A stretch of DNA of 64,000 nucleotides from Leptospira soteropolitanensis (GCF_026151655.1 NZ_JAMQPN010000005.1:1-64000); one strand, 5' to 3'. Positions 8,335 through 18,834 are shown, numbered from the stretch's first letter. Notes: generated by a model from the sequence alone, not told the origin. Program-made: numbers and translations.

Positions 8335-10032
8335 CTATTTAGTGAGTGATTCTTCTGGAACTGTTTCTTTAAACTGATCCAAAGTATAAATTTCGTATTC
8401 ATACCCTTGTTCGGTGAGGAAGAGCTGTCTGTTTTGACCAAACCTTTCTTCGTTGGTATCACGCGAAATCAGCGAGTAAAAAATAGCTGTGTTGTCTTGG
8501 GATTTCGGACGAAGGATTCGACCTAAACGCTGCGCTTCCTCTTGTCTTGAACCAAAAGTACCCGATACCTGGATGGCAATGTTCGCATCTGGTAAGTCGA
8601 TCGAGAAATTTGCAACCTTTGATACAACAAGCTGTTTGATTTGGCCTGTTCGGAACGCTTGGTAAAGTTCCTGTCTTTCTGGAAGTGGAGTTTTACCCGT
8701 AATCAAAGGAATTTTGAAAGTATTCGAAATTTCTTCCAACTGATTGATATACTGTCCGATCACCAAAATGTTGTTAGTTGAGTGTTTCTTCAAAATATAA
8801 CTAATCGCACGGAGTTTTTCAGGGTTTTCCGATGCCAATCGAAACTTCTCACGGTCGTCAGCCACAGAATACTTCATACGTAGATCATCTTCCATAGGAA
8901 CACGAATCTCCACACAATTGGCTTCTGCAATCCAAGACTTCGCTTCAAGCTCCTTCCAAGGTACATCGTATTTTTTTGGTCCAATGAGAGAGAATACATC
9001 TTCTTCGAGTCCATCTTCCCGTACAAGAGTCGCAGTAAGACCTAATCTACGTTTGGCTTGGAGTTCCGATGTCATACGAAATACGGGTGCTGGTAATAAG
9101 TGAACCTCATCATACACAATGAGTCCCCAGTTGTTCGCACTGAAGATGTGAAAGTGAGTGAAGTCTCCACCTTTTTTCTTTCTATGAGTTAAGATATTGT
9201 AAGTGGCGATGGTGATGGGTTTAATTTCTTTGAGTTCCCCAGAATATTCCCCAATATCCGACTCAGGAATATCGGTCTTATCAACGATTTCGTTTCTCCA
9301 CTGACGAATGGACAAAGTGTTCGTTACAAGAATTAGAGTTTCTGCGCCCACAATTTGCATGACACCCATACCGACGATGGTTTTTCCCGCACCACAAGGA
9401 AGGACCACAACTCCAGATCCCCCTTCGTTACGTCCACCTGCATGAAAAGCCTCAACTGAAGCTCTTTGGTAGTCACGCATTCCAAACTTAATTCCACCTA
9501 ATGTCGTAGGACGTAAGTTAAATGGATATTTGTTTCCTTCATCATATCCAGCAAGGTCTTCCACAGGGAAACCAATTTTAATTAACGCTTGTTTGATGTG
9601 ACCGCGATATTCTTTTTTAATACGAATTTTATCACCTTCCATTCCATCCACAAAGGGTTGAACGGCGCGGTTGTTTGCAATTTCAGTAATGAATCCTTTT
9701 TCGTTGGAAATGATATACAATTCCCCCGATTCTTCTTTTACCAGTTTCACTTTACCGTAACGAGAAATCTGCTCTCGAATTTCATTCATTACGTTTTTAG
9801 GAACCGAATAACGGGCAAACTTAGTTAAACCTTCGATGATCTCTTCGGCTGTCATTTTAATGGAAGCCGCATTCCACAAAGAAAGTGGAGAGATGCGATA
9901 GGTATGCATATATTCCGGGCTTTTTTCGAGCTCAGCAAACTTGGAAACGAGGTCCCGACAGGCTTCAAATTCTGGGTTATCCACCTCTAGAAGCATTGTT
10001 TTGTCACTTTGTACGGTGAGTGGCTTGGTCAT
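8335..10032 (-). CDS. XPB/Rad25-type DNA helicase
   Basis: 565 residues from the ATG at 10032, which has a GAGAGGG ribosome-binding site; the frame stays open for another 45 codons upstream but without one. This is a superfamily 2 helicase of the bacterial XPB group: an N-terminal damage-recognition-like region (1-180), Walker A PCGAGKT at 212-218, DEVH at 308-311, the XPB hallmark RED motif (TATLVRED, 338-340) and motif VI QRLGRILRP at 501-509. XPB unwinds DNA in transcription-coupled repair in eukaryotes; the bacterial role is less clear. No Bax1-like nuclease partner is adjacent. Followed 8 bases later by the aminotransferase gene. Confidence 0.92.
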   Translation of the reverse strand: MTKPLTVQSDKTMLLEVDNPEFEACRDLVSKFAELEKSPEYMHTYRISPLSLWNAASIKMTAEEIIEGLTKFARYSVPKNVMNEIREQISRYGKVKLVKEESGELYIISNEKGFITEIANNRAVQPFVDGMEGDKIRIKKEYRGHIKQALIKIGFPVEDLAGYDEGNKYPFNLRPTTLGGIKFGMRDYQRASVEAFHAGGRNEGGSGVVVLPCGAGKTIVGMGVMQIVGAETLILVTNTLSIRQWRNEIVDKTDIPESDIGEYSGELKEIKPITIATYNILTHRKKKGGDFTHFHIFSANNWGLIVYDEVHLLPAPVFRMTSELQAKRRLGLTATLVREDGLEEDVFSLIGPKKYDVPWKELEAKSWIAEANCVEIRVPMEDDLRMKYSVADDREKFRLASENPEKLRAISYILKKHSTNNILVIGQYINQLEEISNTFKIPLITGKTPLPERQELYQAFRTGQIKQLVVSKVANFSIDLPDANIAIQVSGTFGSRQEEAQRLGRILRPKSQDNTAIFYSLISRDTNEERFGQNRQLFLTEQGYEYEIYTLDQFKETVPEESLTK

Positions 10033-10361
10033 GGTATTCCCTCTCAATTTAACCAGGCTGGGAAGAGAAACCGCCCTGTCAACTCCTTTGATTTTAATAG
10101 ATTTTCGATGAGTTTTCACTGCCTTTTTGAGTAAATTCCAATTTTTCTGAACAAACCCCGCACACAAACCGTCTAATTAGAGTTAATCTATTCCTTCCTA
10201 ATTAAAATAATTGAATTGACTTCCTATAGTTTTTTGTGCGTTCCCAATTTATCCTATCTAAAACTCCCATTTTCCAGGGGTCAGGCTCCTCCGGGGTGCG
10301 CTTACGCTCCCGCCAGCTTTTCGTCGTTAGACGAAGCGCTGGCCTTACGCCCTCCAGATCC
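10033..10361. other. Intergenic region upstream of the XPB helicase
   Basis: About 330 bases between the helicase start and the dusA stop. The first 240 bases are AT-rich and must hold the helicase promoter on the minus strand, but no convincing -35/-10 pair can be singled out by eye. The last 80 bases are a strikingly GC-rich structured element listed separately. No gene-like frame with a ribosome-binding site was seen beyond the upstream extension of the helicase frame. Confidence 0.6.
10281..10360. repeat. GC-rich double-hairpin element, possible dispersed repeat
   Basis: This 80-base stretch is much richer in GC than its surroundings. It folds into two adjacent hairpins. The first is 10294-10311, GGGTGCG / CGCTCCC around a CTTA loop with one T-T mismatch. 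The second is 10312-10343, GCCAGC / GCTGGC outside and TTCGTC / GACGAA inside around a GTTA loop. The element ends 1 base before the dusA stop codon, so it could terminate or protect the 3' end of the flagellar-dusA transcript. Compact GC-rich hairpins of this sort are often dispersed REP-like repeats, but no second copy was found in this window. Confidence 0.5.
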
Positions 10362-11333
10362 TTAACGCTTTAAAAAGTCCTCGAGGATGGATTCACTGGC
10401 TCCCGAAAGATGCATTCGGTCTGTGAGAAATTTCCGATATTCGCGAGCACCCTTTTCACCAAAATAAAGTCCTAAAATATGACGTAAAATATGATGCACC
10501 TTTCCTTCTTTTGCAAGATTCGATCGAATATAGAGAACGAGCTCCCGAAGGATATCTTCTCTTGACGAAGGATTTTCCTTAGATCCATAATATAATTGAT
10601 CTACTTCATGAAACAAATAAGGATGATCATAAGCCGCCCGCCCAATCATCACTCCATCAACTTTCGTTAGATGTTCTTTAATTTCAGAATGGGTTTTGAT
10701 CCCTCCATTGATGGTGATGGGTAAATCAGGGAAATCATGTTTTAATCGGTAAACATCTTCATAACGAAGGGGAGGGATGGTGCGATTTTCTTTTGGAGAA
10801 AGTCCCTCTAAAATTGCAATCCTTGCATGAACAATGATATGATCCACACCTGCTGCATTGATTTTAGAAACAAAATGATGCAGATCCTCGTAACTTTCTT
10901 TTCCATTCACACCAATCCGATGTTTGACGGTAACAGGGACATTAACCTTTGCTTTACAAGCAGATACCATCTCTGCAACAAGTTCTGGTTCTTTCATGAG
11001 ACAGGCCCCAAAACTGCCACTTTGGACCCGGTCCGAAGGGCAACCCACATTCAAATTGATTTCATTATATCCGAAGTTTTCCCCAATTTTGGCACATTCG
11101 GCCAAAGCTTGCGGTGAATCTCCACCTAACTGGAGAGCAATGGGATGTTCTTCTTTGGAAAAATCGAGATAACGATGATTGTCTTTTCCACGAAGGATGG
11201 CACCGGTTGTTACCATCTCTGTATAGAGTAACGCGCGCTTGGAGATTAGCCGCATAAAAAAACGGAAATGTCTGTCGGTCCAGTCCATCATCGGGGCAAC
11301 AGAAATGCGGTACGATGGTACTGAACTTGTCAA
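10362..11333 (-). CDS. dusA: tRNA-dihydrouridine synthase A
   Basis: 323 residues. Dus enzymes use FMN and NADPH to reduce specific uridines in tRNA D-loops. Motifs fit Dus[14 protein letters not shown] at 12-24, HPIALQLGG at 63-71, [20 protein letters not shown] with the catalytic Cys98, VKHRIGV for the tRNA/FMN site, and [12 protein letters not shown] followed by [13 protein letters not shown] for phosphate binding. It starts 9 bases after flhA ends, so it appears to be the last gene of the flagellar operon, and a hairpin element follows its stop codon. Confidence 0.93.
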   Translation of the reverse strand: MTSSVPSYRISVAPMMDWTDRHFRFFMRLISKRALLYTEMVTTGAILRGKDNHRYLDFSKEEHPIALQLGGDSPQALAECAKIGENFGYNEINLNVGCPSDRVQSGSFGACLMKEPELVAEMVSACKAKVNVPVTVKHRIGVNGKESYEDLHHFVSKINAAGVDHIIVHARIAILEGLSPKENRTIPPLRYEDVYRLKHDFPDLPITINGGIKTHSEIKEHLTKVDGVMIGRAAYDHPYLFHEVDQLYYGSKENPSSREDILRELVLYIRSNLAKEGKVHHILRHILGLYFGEKGAREYRKFLTDRMHLSGASESILEDFLKR

Positions 11334-11342
11334 AAAAATCTC

Positions 11343-13457
11343 CTATACTTCTTGTGGGTGTTCCTCTCTGGAAGGAAGGCTTAAAACCGAGGCAATTTCT
11401 GTGGGAACCCCTCTATGGATTTCTTCAGAAGCAATTACTGCAAAGTTCCTTGGGGGTAGTTCCTTTGTCAAAAAGAATGCAAAGGCTTGTCGGAGATACC
11501 TAGAAACCACAAAGATAAGGAATCGATTTTCATCTAATGCTTTTTGCAATTCATTATACACCGACTCCAAAATCCTCACACGAATGTCATGTGGCAAGAT
11601 GATGAGTTTACTTCCATCTGTTTCATCAAGAGTGATACTTTTGTTCATACGATCAATGATCCTTGGGTCAATGGTCACCACATGTAACTTTCCATCCGGA
11701 GAAAGGAAATCATTGATGATTTGACGAGAGAGGGCCTGTCTTACATGTTCTGCTAAATCAAAAGGATTGTTTGTTCTTGGAAGATGGTTCGCAATCGCAT
11801 CCATAATTTTCGGAAGGTTTTTAATGGATAGTCCCTCTGCCAAAAGATTCTGTAACGTCTGTTGGATGAGACCAAGACGACCTTGTTTGTCGTAATCCAA
11901 TTCTCCAACAAGTGTTGGATGTGTTTGCCTTAAGTGTTCGAGAAGTGCTTTTACTTCTTCTCTGCCTAGAAGCTGTGATGCATAGTTAGAAATTAACTCT
12001 TTTAAATGAGTGATGATAACCGTTGATGGATCCACCACTGAATATCCTTTGTTCTCCACTTCAATTTTATCATTTGGATCAATCCAAGTAGCTTTCAAAC
12101 CAAATGCTGGTTCTGTGAAAGGTTCTCCTACGATTGGTTCTAAATTCCGCGCAGTATTGTTCATTGCCATAAGCCTGTCTGCTTTTACTGCCGATTGCCC
12201 AACAACCACTCCATTAATGCGAATGCTATAGTTATCATGAGGAATTTCTAAATTATCAATGATGCGAATGGCTGGGATCACAAGTCCAAAGTCTATGGCA
12301 AATTTTTTACGAGTATTGGCAATTTGTTCGAGTAAATGCCCACCTGAAGAAGCATCCACTAACGGAAGTAAATCTCGACCCAGTTCCACCTGAATGGCTT
12401 CGACAGAAATTTCTTTTATATAATTTTCCGGTTTTTTCTCTTGGACTTTTTCTTGAGAAACTGTTTCGATTTTTTTGATTTCTTCTTTCGCTACTTGTTC
12501 AATCGAATACCCCAAGTATCCAATCGCACCAGCTAAGAACAATAGAGAGAAAAATGGAAGTCCAGGGATGAGACTTGCTAACCCGAGGGCACCAGCCACA
12601 ACGTACAAAGTTTTGGCATTCCCAAAAAGTTGGTCTTTGATTTCCACAGTGAGTTTTTTTTCAGAGCTGGAACGTGTTACAATGATACCAGTTGCGGTTG
12701 TAGAAAGAAGACCAGGAATTTGCGAAACAAGACCGTCCCCAATGGTAAACTTTCCATAAGTTTCAATCGATGCCAAAAACGATTCCCCGCGAATGGTAGA
12801 ACCAATGAGGATTCCACCAATCAAGTTTATGGCTGTAATGATAAGGCCTGCCCTTACATCCCCTTGTACGAACTTGGAAGCTCCATCCATAGCCCCGTAA
12901 AAATCCACTTCACGTTGGACCTTCTTTCTTTTTACCTTGGCCTCTGCCTCAGTTATGGCACCACTGTTGAGTTCCATATCAATGGACATTTGTTTTTGTG
13001 GTAATCCATCGAGTGTAAACCTTGCCGCCACTTCTGAGATCCTAGTCGCACCTTTAGTGATCACTAACACCTGTACAATGGTAAGGATGATAAAGATAAT
13101 CAGTCCTACAACATACTTCCCAAGCCCAGACTCACCACCCACTACAAAGGTTCCAAATGCTTCAATTACACTGGAATTCATCGCAGGGCCTTTCGATAAA
13201 ATCTGTCTTGTTGTGGATACGTTTAGTGCTAACCGAAACAGAGTTGTAATAAGTAGTAAACTAGGAAAAATCGAAAACTCACTTGGCTCTGTCACAGACA
13301 AGGCAGTCATAAGTATCAGTAATCCTAACCCAATACTTACAACAATCAGGATATCCAAAACAAATCCTGGGAGTGGAACAATTAACATCCCAAGGATCAA
13401 TAAGGTTCCCACGCCTAAAACAACGTCCGACTGTTTGAGTATATCTCTAAAGTTCAT
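11343..13457 (-). CDS. flhA: Flagellar export-gate protein FlhA
   Basis: 704 residues, normal for FlhA, the large membrane component of the flagellar type III export gate. The N-terminal half (about 1-330) carries about eight membrane helices plus the conserved cytoplasmic loop with [20 protein letters not shown] and [19 protein letters not shown]. The C-terminal half (about 345-690) is the soluble domain that docks chaperone-substrate complexes, ending with FAVIASEEI. Four bases separate it from flhB upstream and 9 from dusA downstream. Confidence 0.96.
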   Translation of the reverse strand: MNFRDILKQSDVVLGVGTLLILGMLIVPLPGFVLDILIVVSIGLGLLILMTALSVTEPSEFSIFPSLLLITTLFRLALNVSTTRQILSKGPAMNSSVIEAFGTFVVGGESGLGKYVVGLIIFIILTIVQVLVITKGATRISEVAARFTLDGLPQKQMSIDMELNSGAITEAEAKVKRKKVQREVDFYGAMDGASKFVQGDVRAGLIITAINLIGGILIGSTIRGESFLASIETYGKFTIGDGLVSQIPGLLSTTATGIIVTRSSSEKKLTVEIKDQLFGNAKTLYVVAGALGLASLIPGLPFFSLLFLAGAIGYLGYSIEQVAKEEIKKIETVSQEKVQEKKPENYIKEISVEAIQVELGRDLLPLVDASSGGHLLEQIANTRKKFAIDFGLVIPAIRIIDNLEIPHDNYSIRINGVVVGQSAVKADRLMAMNNTARNLEPIVGEPFTEPAFGLKATWIDPNDKIEVENKGYSVVDPSTVIITHLKELISNYASQLLGREEVKALLEHLRQTHPTLVGELDYDKQGRLGLIQQTLQNLLAEGLSIKNLPKIMDAIANHLPRTNNPFDLAEHVRQALSRQIINDFLSPDGKLHVVTIDPRIIDRMNKSITLDETDGSKLIILPHDIRVRILESVYNELQKALDENRFLIFVVSRYLRQAFAFFLTKELPPRNFAVIASEEIHRGVPTEIASVLSLPSREEHPQEV

Positions 13458-13461
13458 ACGG

Positions 13462-14712
13462 TTATGCCATTCCTACTTTTTTTTTGAACTTCTCAAGGGT
13501 GATGAGGATTTGCACCACCGCTTGAAAGAATTCCTGTGGGATTTCTTCTCCCACTTCTACTTGTGCGTATAAAAGACGTGCTTGTTTGGGACTCTCGACG
13601 ATGGGAACATCATTTTCCCTGGCAATTCTTCGTATTTCCAGTGCTAGGCGATTCTCTCCCTTAGCAATGACTCTCGGTGCAGAATCCTTTCCCAATTCAT
13701 AAGATAGGGCAACAGAATAATGGGTTGGGTTGGTAATGACAACGTCGGCTTTCGGAACTTCACGAAGCATATTTCCTTGCATCATATCACGAGCCAGTTG
13801 CATCCTTCGATTCTTCATCACCGGATCCCCAGAATCCTCCTTCATCTCACGTTTTGCTTCAGAAGGAGTTTGTTTTAACGACTCTTCAAATTCTGATTTC
13901 TGGAAAAAGAAATCAGCGACAGCAATCCCTAAAAGCAAAAGCCCTGCGGCCATCATGATTTTAAATCCTGAATAAGTAATCAACGAGATGGCCTGCATCA
14001 TCCCCATATTTCCCGTCAAAAGAACTTTTAAAAAATCTCCGGAGATCAAAATATAACTAATAACACCAATTAACACTACTTTTGCGAGAGATTTTACCAA
14101 ATTAAACAAGGTTTGGCGATTTGGCAAAACTCGTTTAAAGTTAGGAGTAATTCGATCTAACCGGAATGACAAAGCCCTGGGAGAAAACATAAACCCTACT
14201 TGCACCACATTTCCAACAACAGCAAATACTAAGGTAATCGCAAGAACAGGCCACAGAAGGTTAAAAAAATCCCTAGAAACACCTGATAGGATCACACGGA
14301 ACTCTTCTGCACCAAAGCGGTCTAACTTCATTCCCATTGGTAAGTATTTTTTGATAAAAATAGCTGTATTTCGTATAAATGTATCACCCAATATGAAGAG
14401 AACACCAGTTCCACCTAACAAGACTAATGTAGAAGCAACTTCATTGGATTTAGGAACATTCCCCTTTTCCTTTTCTTCCCGTCTACGGCGTTCACTCGGT
14501 GGCTCTGTTCTCCCTTCATCTGCTGCAGCAAAAAGTTGGAGATCTATTTCATAGTAACCAGGGGAAATACCAGCAGGCATTGCAAAGTTATTCGTTTGCC
14601 ATTTAGTGACGAAGGCAAATGAAAAAAACGGAAAACCACCAAACAATGATTTGGTCCAAATACTTATTCCAGTGCAATCCCAGACGAATAAAAACTTTAT
14701 CCACTCTTTCAT
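13462..14712 (-). CDS. flhB: Flagellar export switch protein FlhB
   Basis: 416 residues if started at 14712, where the ATG overlaps the fliR stop in an ATGA junction. FlhB switches export from hook to filament substrates after autocleavage at NPTH, which is intact at residues 328-331. The usual FlhB start region is seen only from about residue 55 ([20 protein letters not shown]), so there are some 45 extra N-terminal residues. An internal ATG at 14580 would remove them but has no ribosome-binding site. Membrane helices cover about 95-270 and the cytoplasmic domain 271-416. Confidence 0.94.
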   Translation of the reverse strand: MKEWIKFLFVWDCTGISIWTKSLFGGFPFFSFAFVTKWQTNNFAMPAGISPGYYEIDLQLFAAADEGRTEPPSERRRREEKEKGNVPKSNEVASTLVLLGGTGVLFILGDTFIRNTAIFIKKYLPMGMKLDRFGAEEFRVILSGVSRDFFNLLWPVLAITLVFAVVGNVVQVGFMFSPRALSFRLDRITPNFKRVLPNRQTLFNLVKSLAKVVLIGVISYILISGDFLKVLLTGNMGMMQAISLITYSGFKIMMAAGLLLLGIAVADFFFQKSEFEESLKQTPSEAKREMKEDSGDPVMKNRRMQLARDMMQGNMLREVPKADVVITNPTHYSVALSYELGKDSAPRVIAKGENRLALEIRRIARENDVPIVESPKQARLLYAQVEVGEEIPQEFFQAVVQILITLEKFKKKVGMA

Positions 14713-15491
14713 AAGTTAGGCCACTCCCGGATGAGTAAACTTGCCTTATCCATAGATATCTGTATCCCTTGTACCATTTGTGTGGCAATAAAGGTAAGAG
14801 TCGCAATGAGTGTGAGAGTTCCAATAAAAACTTTCAGAGGAAAAGACATGGACATAACATTCATTTGTTGTGCTGCTTTTCCCATTAGGCCTTCCGCAAG
14901 AGAAACTAAAAATAGAATCCCCATTACGGGTAAAGCGATCTTAAATGCCACAACAAACATAGCACCGATCGCCTCTTCCATCAAACGATAAAGGCCAGCA
15001 TTGACTTTTCCGGTAAAAGATATAATTCGAATTTTTTCAAATGAATAAGCTAGCGTTTCAATGAGAAACCGATGGGCCCCAATCACAAGAAAAAGGGCCG
15101 TTGCCATCAAGTTCTTCATAGTCCCAATCGCAGGAAGTGAGTTTTGAGTCACAGGATCTAAAATCTCAGTATAACCAAACCCTATTTGATTGTTAAAAAA
15201 CTCTCCTGCCATTTGAAATGCAGCAAACACGAGTGAGACGAGAAATCCAATAAAAACGCCTACCAAAATCTCTGTTACGATTAAGATTCCGTAGTTGATC
15301 ATATGACCTGGAACAGGTGGCATATAGGTTGCCACCACCGGATATACAATTAGCGAAACCATAAAAGAAAAGATCATCCTCAGAGAAAAATTAATCGATT
15401 CCGATGAGAAAAAAGGTGCAACGAGGAATAGTCCCAGGAGGCGAACTAAAACCAAAAGAAAAGATTGAAAGTGTAGAACGAATGCTTCCAT
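14709..15491 (-). CDS. fliR: Flagellar export-gate protein FliR
   Basis: 260 residues, the usual FliR length, almost entirely hydrophobic with about six membrane helices. FliR combines with FliP and FliQ to form the helical export pore beneath the rod. Recognisable parts are the N-terminal FLLVLVRLLGLFLVAPFF, the FNNQIGFGYTEILDPVTQ loop and the C-terminal GLMGKAAQQMNVMSMSFPLK. It starts 1 base after fliQ and ends in a 4-base overlap with flhB, consistent with translational coupling. Confidence 0.95.
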   Translation of the reverse strand: MEAFVLHFQSFLLVLVRLLGLFLVAPFFSSESINFSLRMIFSFMVSLIVYPVVATYMPPVPGHMINYGILIVTEILVGVFIGFLVSLVFAAFQMAGEFFNNQIGFGYTEILDPVTQNSLPAIGTMKNLMATALFLVIGAHRFLIETLAYSFEKIRIISFTGKVNAGLYRLMEEAIGAMFVVAFKIALPVMGILFLVSLAEGLMGKAAQQMNVMSMSFPLKVFIGTLTLIATLTFIATQMVQGIQISMDKASLLIREWPNL

Positions 15492-15492
15492 A

Positions 15493-15756
15493 TCATATCT
15501 TTTCTATCATAAAAAAAATTTCGCGGGTATAGTCAGTCATCACACGCACCATCCATGCGGAGAAAAAAACAATCACCGCAAAAATAGAAACAAGTTTGGG
15601 AACAAAAGCAATCGTAGGTTCTTGAATGGAAGTCGTTGTCTGTAAAATCCCTACAATGAGTCCCACCACCAGTGCTGTGATAAGGATAGGACTAGAAATT
15701 TTTAGCGTAACAATGAACGCTTCTCTAAGTAAGTTTACTACATCAACCTCCGTCAT
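15493..15756 (-). CDS. fliQ: Flagellar export-gate protein FliQ
   Basis: 87 residues forming two membrane helices, the standard FliQ layout. The stretch [23 protein letters not shown] is the family signature region. Several FliQ copies wrap around the FliP-FliR core of the export pore. It overlaps fliP by 4 bases upstream and is followed by fliR after 1 base. Confidence 0.95.
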   Translation of the reverse strand: MTEVDVVNLLREAFIVTLKISSPILITALVVGLIVGILQTTTSIQEPTIAFVPKLVSIFAVIVFFSAWMVRVMTDYTREIFFMIEKI

Positions 15757-16562
15757 TTATAACTCCTCACAAGCTCCAAAACGAGTAAGTTCCACCCATC
15801 AATAAGGATAAAAAGAATGAGTTTCAAAGGAAGCGATATCATTACAGGAGGTAACATCATAAACCCCATTGCAAGGAGTGCAGACGCAACAATCAAATCG
15901 ATCACAATAAAAGGAATGAATATATATATACCAATGATAAATGCTTTTTTGATTTCACTTAACATAAAGGCAGGAACCAAAACATAAGAAGGAACATCCT
16001 CAAAAGATTTCACATTTTGCACTTTCCCAATTTTCAAAAACAACGCCACATCTTTGGTTCCATCTTTCCCCAATTGACGGATCATAAATTGACGCAGATG
16101 CTTCATGGAACCTTCCATCATCGCAGTTTGGTCAATTTTTCCATTTAAGTATGGCTGGAGAGCTTCATCATTTACCTTACCGATAGTTGGTGCCATGATA
16201 AAGAAAGTAACAAAGAGAGCAAGCCCCATCATCACCTGGTTTGGTGGTAAGTTCTGCAAAGAGAGAGCCCTTCTCACAAAATCAAATACAATCACAACCT
16301 TCGTAAACGAAGTAACACTCATCACTATCGCTGGTGCCAAGGAGAGAATGGTCACAAGAAAAAGGATCATTAAAGACAAACTGGTTTCTTTTGGACCCTT
16401 CGCCTCATTTACGTTAAATGATAAATTTGGGATGGGAATTCTTGTTCCCTTATCCTGCGCCATAAGGCCCGTAAACCCACCAGCAGAAATCAGGAATAAA
16501 ATCCCAATGAGTAAAATAATAGATTTATGTCTCTTAACGAAGGAAAAAAAACGAGATTTCAC
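15753..16562 (-). CDS. fliP: Flagellar export-gate protein FliP
   Basis: 269 residues. The N-terminus (about 1-35) reads as a cleavable signal peptide ([21 protein letters not shown]), which FliP is known to have. The signature regions follow: [17 protein letters not shown], the [19 protein letters not shown] helix and the C-terminal [20 protein letters not shown] with [15 protein letters not shown]. It overlaps both fliO and fliQ by 4 bases. Confidence 0.96.
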   Translation of the reverse strand: MKSRFFSFVKRHKSIILLIGILFLISAGGFTGLMAQDKGTRIPIPNLSFNVNEAKGPKETSLSLMILFLVTILSLAPAIVMSVTSFTKVVIVFDFVRRALSLQNLPPNQVMMGLALFVTFFIMAPTIGKVNDEALQPYLNGKIDQTAMMEGSMKHLRQFMIRQLGKDGTKDVALFLKIGKVQNVKSFEDVPSYVLVPAFMLSEIKKAFIIGIYIFIPFIVIDLIVASALLAMGFMMLPPVMISLPLKLILFILIDGWNLLVLELVRSYK

Positions 16563-17347
16563 GTTTCCCCTCCTTCTAACAGCTCACGGTGTTTGCGAAG
16601 TCTTTCTAAACCCTCTTTGGCCTTTCTTTGAATTTCAGCAGCCCCATCGAATTCCAAACTTTCCATTTTGGAAGGATCGATACGAATTTTTCTTTGCGCT
16701 TTTGATTGTAAACTTTCCAAGACTGTTTCTAAAAAATTAGGAACGTAAGGATCAGCTTCCTCTTTCATTTTTTGAATTTGCGATTTTTCATCAGGAGCGG
16801 TAACTTCCGTAAGTAAACTTACCGAACCATCCGCAACACCTAACACAAGTGTACGCCCTCCCACTTCGACTATCTGAACTGACTGGGTAGCTGAAAGTGG
16901 CAAACTTGACAAAACCTTCATAAACCCTTTCACGGGATATTTTGCCGATTTTGTTTTTTGCATTTGTAGGATAAGAAAATAACCAGCACCAACGAGAATA
17001 GTTAAAACAAATAAAATCTTAAGTAGTATCCAGGTTGCAGAAGGAGAATCATCGGAATTTTCTGCATATCTTTCTTGGATCAGGTTTGTTTCTTCTGAAA
17101 CCTTTGATTGCGAATCAGGATTCGTTTTACCAGAGTTAGGGGTACCTTCAAACTTTGGACCAGAATTCGAATTACCAACATCGGCAGGTTTGGATTTTGT
17201 ATCTCCTAATTCCTGCCGAAGGATTTGGTCTAGTTCTTTTGTTTCTGTTGATTGAGAGATGATAGGTGATGTAAACAAAACAAGAGACAAACAAAAGTAC
17301 ATAACTTGCCCCTTTTGTTTTAACATTCTCTTAGTGAATCCAATCAT
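16559..17347 (-). CDS. fliO: Flagellar biosynthesis protein FliO
   Basis: 262 residues. FliO assists assembly of the FliP ring. It has an N-terminal signal-like segment (about 14-31), a low-complexity Ser/Asn/Gly/Pro-rich linker (55-100), one membrane helix (about 104-127, [20 protein letters not shown]) and then the small FliO domain with the [20 protein letters not shown] strand pattern (161-180). Sequence conservation of FliO is low, so position between fliY and fliP is part of the evidence. Overlaps both neighbours by 4 bases. Confidence 0.88.
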   Translation of the reverse strand: MIGFTKRMLKQKGQVMYFCLSLVLFTSPIISQSTETKELDQILRQELGDTKSKPADVGNSNSGPKFEGTPNSGKTNPDSQSKVSEETNLIQERYAENSDDSPSATWILLKILFVLTILVGAGYFLILQMQKTKSAKYPVKGFMKVLSSLPLSATQSVQIVEVGGRTLVLGVADGSVSLLTEVTAPDEKSQIQKMKEEADPYVPNFLETVLESLQSKAQRKIRIDPSKMESLEFDGAAEIQRKAKEGLERLRKHRELLEGGET

Positions 17348-18414
17348 TTTTCGCCTTTGAGTCGATCGGTAGGACTTACGATATCGGTAACACGAACCCC
17401 GAAATTTTCATCGATAACCACAACCTCACCCTTAGCGATGAGTTTGCCGTTCACAAGTAAATCCACTGGCTCACCCGCTAACTTATCTAGCTCGATGATG
17501 GATCCTTCACCCAAACCTAAAATATCCTTTATGTACATTTTGGTTCTTCCGAGTTCCACAGTGAGTGCCATTTGCACATCCATAAGCAGATTGAGGTTGG
17601 TTTGACCTGGGCCACCGCCTGCAGTAGCAAGAGACGGAAAATTAACACCTTTGATTCCAACAGATCCTTGTCCACTACCCAAACCCATGTTAGGTTGCAT
17701 GTTGACATTCATCCCGCCAGACTGTTGTTGTTGCTTTTGAGCACCACCTTTTTGGATATCCAAAATGGAGTTAGCCATTGACAGAGCGATTACATAATAT
17801 ACTTTAAAAGAACCTACTCCATCAATATTTAAACTGAGAGAGGTTTTCACCAAACTATTGTCATCTGGTAGTTGTAAATCACGGCCAGAATTTACAAGTG
17901 CGATTTCTGGTGGACTACCGGACATGGTCCCGCCAAGTTTCATCCCAATTTGTGCCGTTACAGTACCCAAAATAGGCGATAAAGAATCCTTTAAGGTTTG
18001 CAGTTGCGCATTATCAAGTTGTCCGGGAGGAGTCATACCTCCCATCATTACACCTGCTATTTTTGCTGCATTCTCTTGGGCCATAATGAGACAAGCCCTT
18101 CCTGCCAAACTTCCGCTAATCGTTGAAAATAAACTTACGGATTTGGTTCCGAGTTCCTTTTGGATATCGGTAGAGGAGCTCGATTCGGTGGCAGGGTTCA
18201 TAAAACGAGTGTTTTTTGCCAAGATCGTGCCAAGTGTGTTCCCCGCCACCTGGAATGCAGAGCCGATCACATCAGAAATAATGTCACGGTCAATGGGAGA
18301 TAGGTTGTCCGATGACGAACTTGCGGCGCCACTTAAGGAAGAGAGGTCGAATGTATCATCCGCACCTTGTAGTAATGCGTCTATCTCGTCTTGTGAGAGT
18401 GAACCTTCACCCAT
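17344..18414 (-). CDS. fliY: Flagellar motor switch protein FliY (FliN family)
   Basis: 356 residues. The N-terminus carries the EIDALLQ motif shared by FliM and FliY (residues 10-16), used in other species to bind CheY. The middle (about 35-225) resembles a CheC/FliM-like domain, followed by a Gln/Gly/Met-rich linker. The last 80 residues form a FliN-type SpoA domain (VQMALTVELGRTKMYIKDIL, then LAGEPVDLLVNGKLIAKGEV). In L. interrogans fliY is known to lie upstream of fliP and fliQ. It is the first gene of this minus-strand operon; AAGGG and GGAG precede the ATG. Confidence 0.9.
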   Translation of the reverse strand: MGEGSLSQDEIDALLQGADDTFDLSSLSGAASSSSDNLSPIDRDIISDVIGSAFQVAGNTLGTILAKNTRFMNPATESSSSTDIQKELGTKSVSLFSTISGSLAGRACLIMAQENAAKIAGVMMGGMTPPGQLDNAQLQTLKDSLSPILGTVTAQIGMKLGGTMSGSPPEIALVNSGRDLQLPDDNSLVKTSLSLNIDGVGSFKVYYVIALSMANSILDIQKGGAQKQQQQSGGMNVNMQPNMGLGSGQGSVGIKGVNFPSLATAGGGPGQTNLNLLMDVQMALTVELGRTKMYIKDILGLGEGSIIELDKLAGEPVDLLVNGKLIAKGEVVVIDENFGVRVTDIVSPTDRLKGEK

Positions 18415-18508
18415 ACCCTTATATCTCCGGAAAACTTAGGATAATGAGACATAATATGAATTTTTTTGTCACTCAGTTTTTTCCCGAATTGACAAAAAGT
18501 AAGCGAGT
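18415..18508 (-). promoter_or_regulatory. Probable promoter region of the flagellar operon
   Basis: This 94-base AT-rich gap separates the flagellar operon from the DUF971 gene, both on the minus strand. On the minus strand it contains TTGTCA, then TGACA and TATTATG-like sequences before the ribosome-binding site. It is the only sizeable gap upstream of fliY, so a promoter here is likely, but exact boxes cannot be fixed by eye and no clear sigma-28 consensus was seen. Confidence 0.35.
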
Positions 18509-18832
18509 TTAGTCGAAAGCGCTCGCTAATCCGTCCGAATAGGCACGGAGATTGTCATAAGAATAAATGCCGGTGTTATGGTAGTCGCTCCACACGATGG
18601 AAATGGCATACCGGCCCACCTTAGTCCAGGAGAGGAGTTTGATAGACTGGATATGTCCAGTGGCATCCCCCACTTTCCCACCGTGTCCCCCGCGACAAGT
18701 TGCGCAGGGACATTTTTTCCTAAGATCCAAAAGCGAATATTGGGAACCGTGACCATCCTTCCATTCAATGTAAAGAGAGTCGTCATCGAAAGAAATTTCT
18801 TTCGGTACGGTCGCAAACTGTGAATTTAACAT
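18509..18832 (-). CDS. DUF971 domain protein
   Basis: 107 residues matching the DUF971 family, also called the N-terminal domain of gamma-butyrobetaine hydroxylase-like proteins. The marker is LYIEWKDGHGSQYSLLDLRKKCPCATC, with a CPCATCRGG cysteine cluster that may bind metal, and a C-terminal SIVWSDYHNTGIYSYDNLR. Stand-alone members occur near Fe-S assembly and ATPase genes in other bacteria, but the molecular role is not settled. It starts 2 bases after the symporter-decarboxylase fusion gene ends and is probably co-transcribed with it. Confidence 0.85.
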   Translation of the reverse strand: MLNSQFATVPKEISFDDDSLYIEWKDGHGSQYSLLDLRKKCPCATCRGGHGGKVGDATGHIQSIKLLSWTKVGRYAISIVWSDYHNTGIYSYDNLRAYSDGLASAFD

Positions 18833-18834
18833 CT

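Noticed and set aside
12937..13572. Plus-strand open frame of about 200 codons inside flhA/flhB
   Set aside because: It is fully antisense to two certain flagellar genes and encodes a low-complexity Ser/Ile/Thr-rich product.
16105..16740. Plus-strand open frame across fliP/fliO
   Set aside because: Fully antisense to well-supported genes; no ribosome-binding site or domain.
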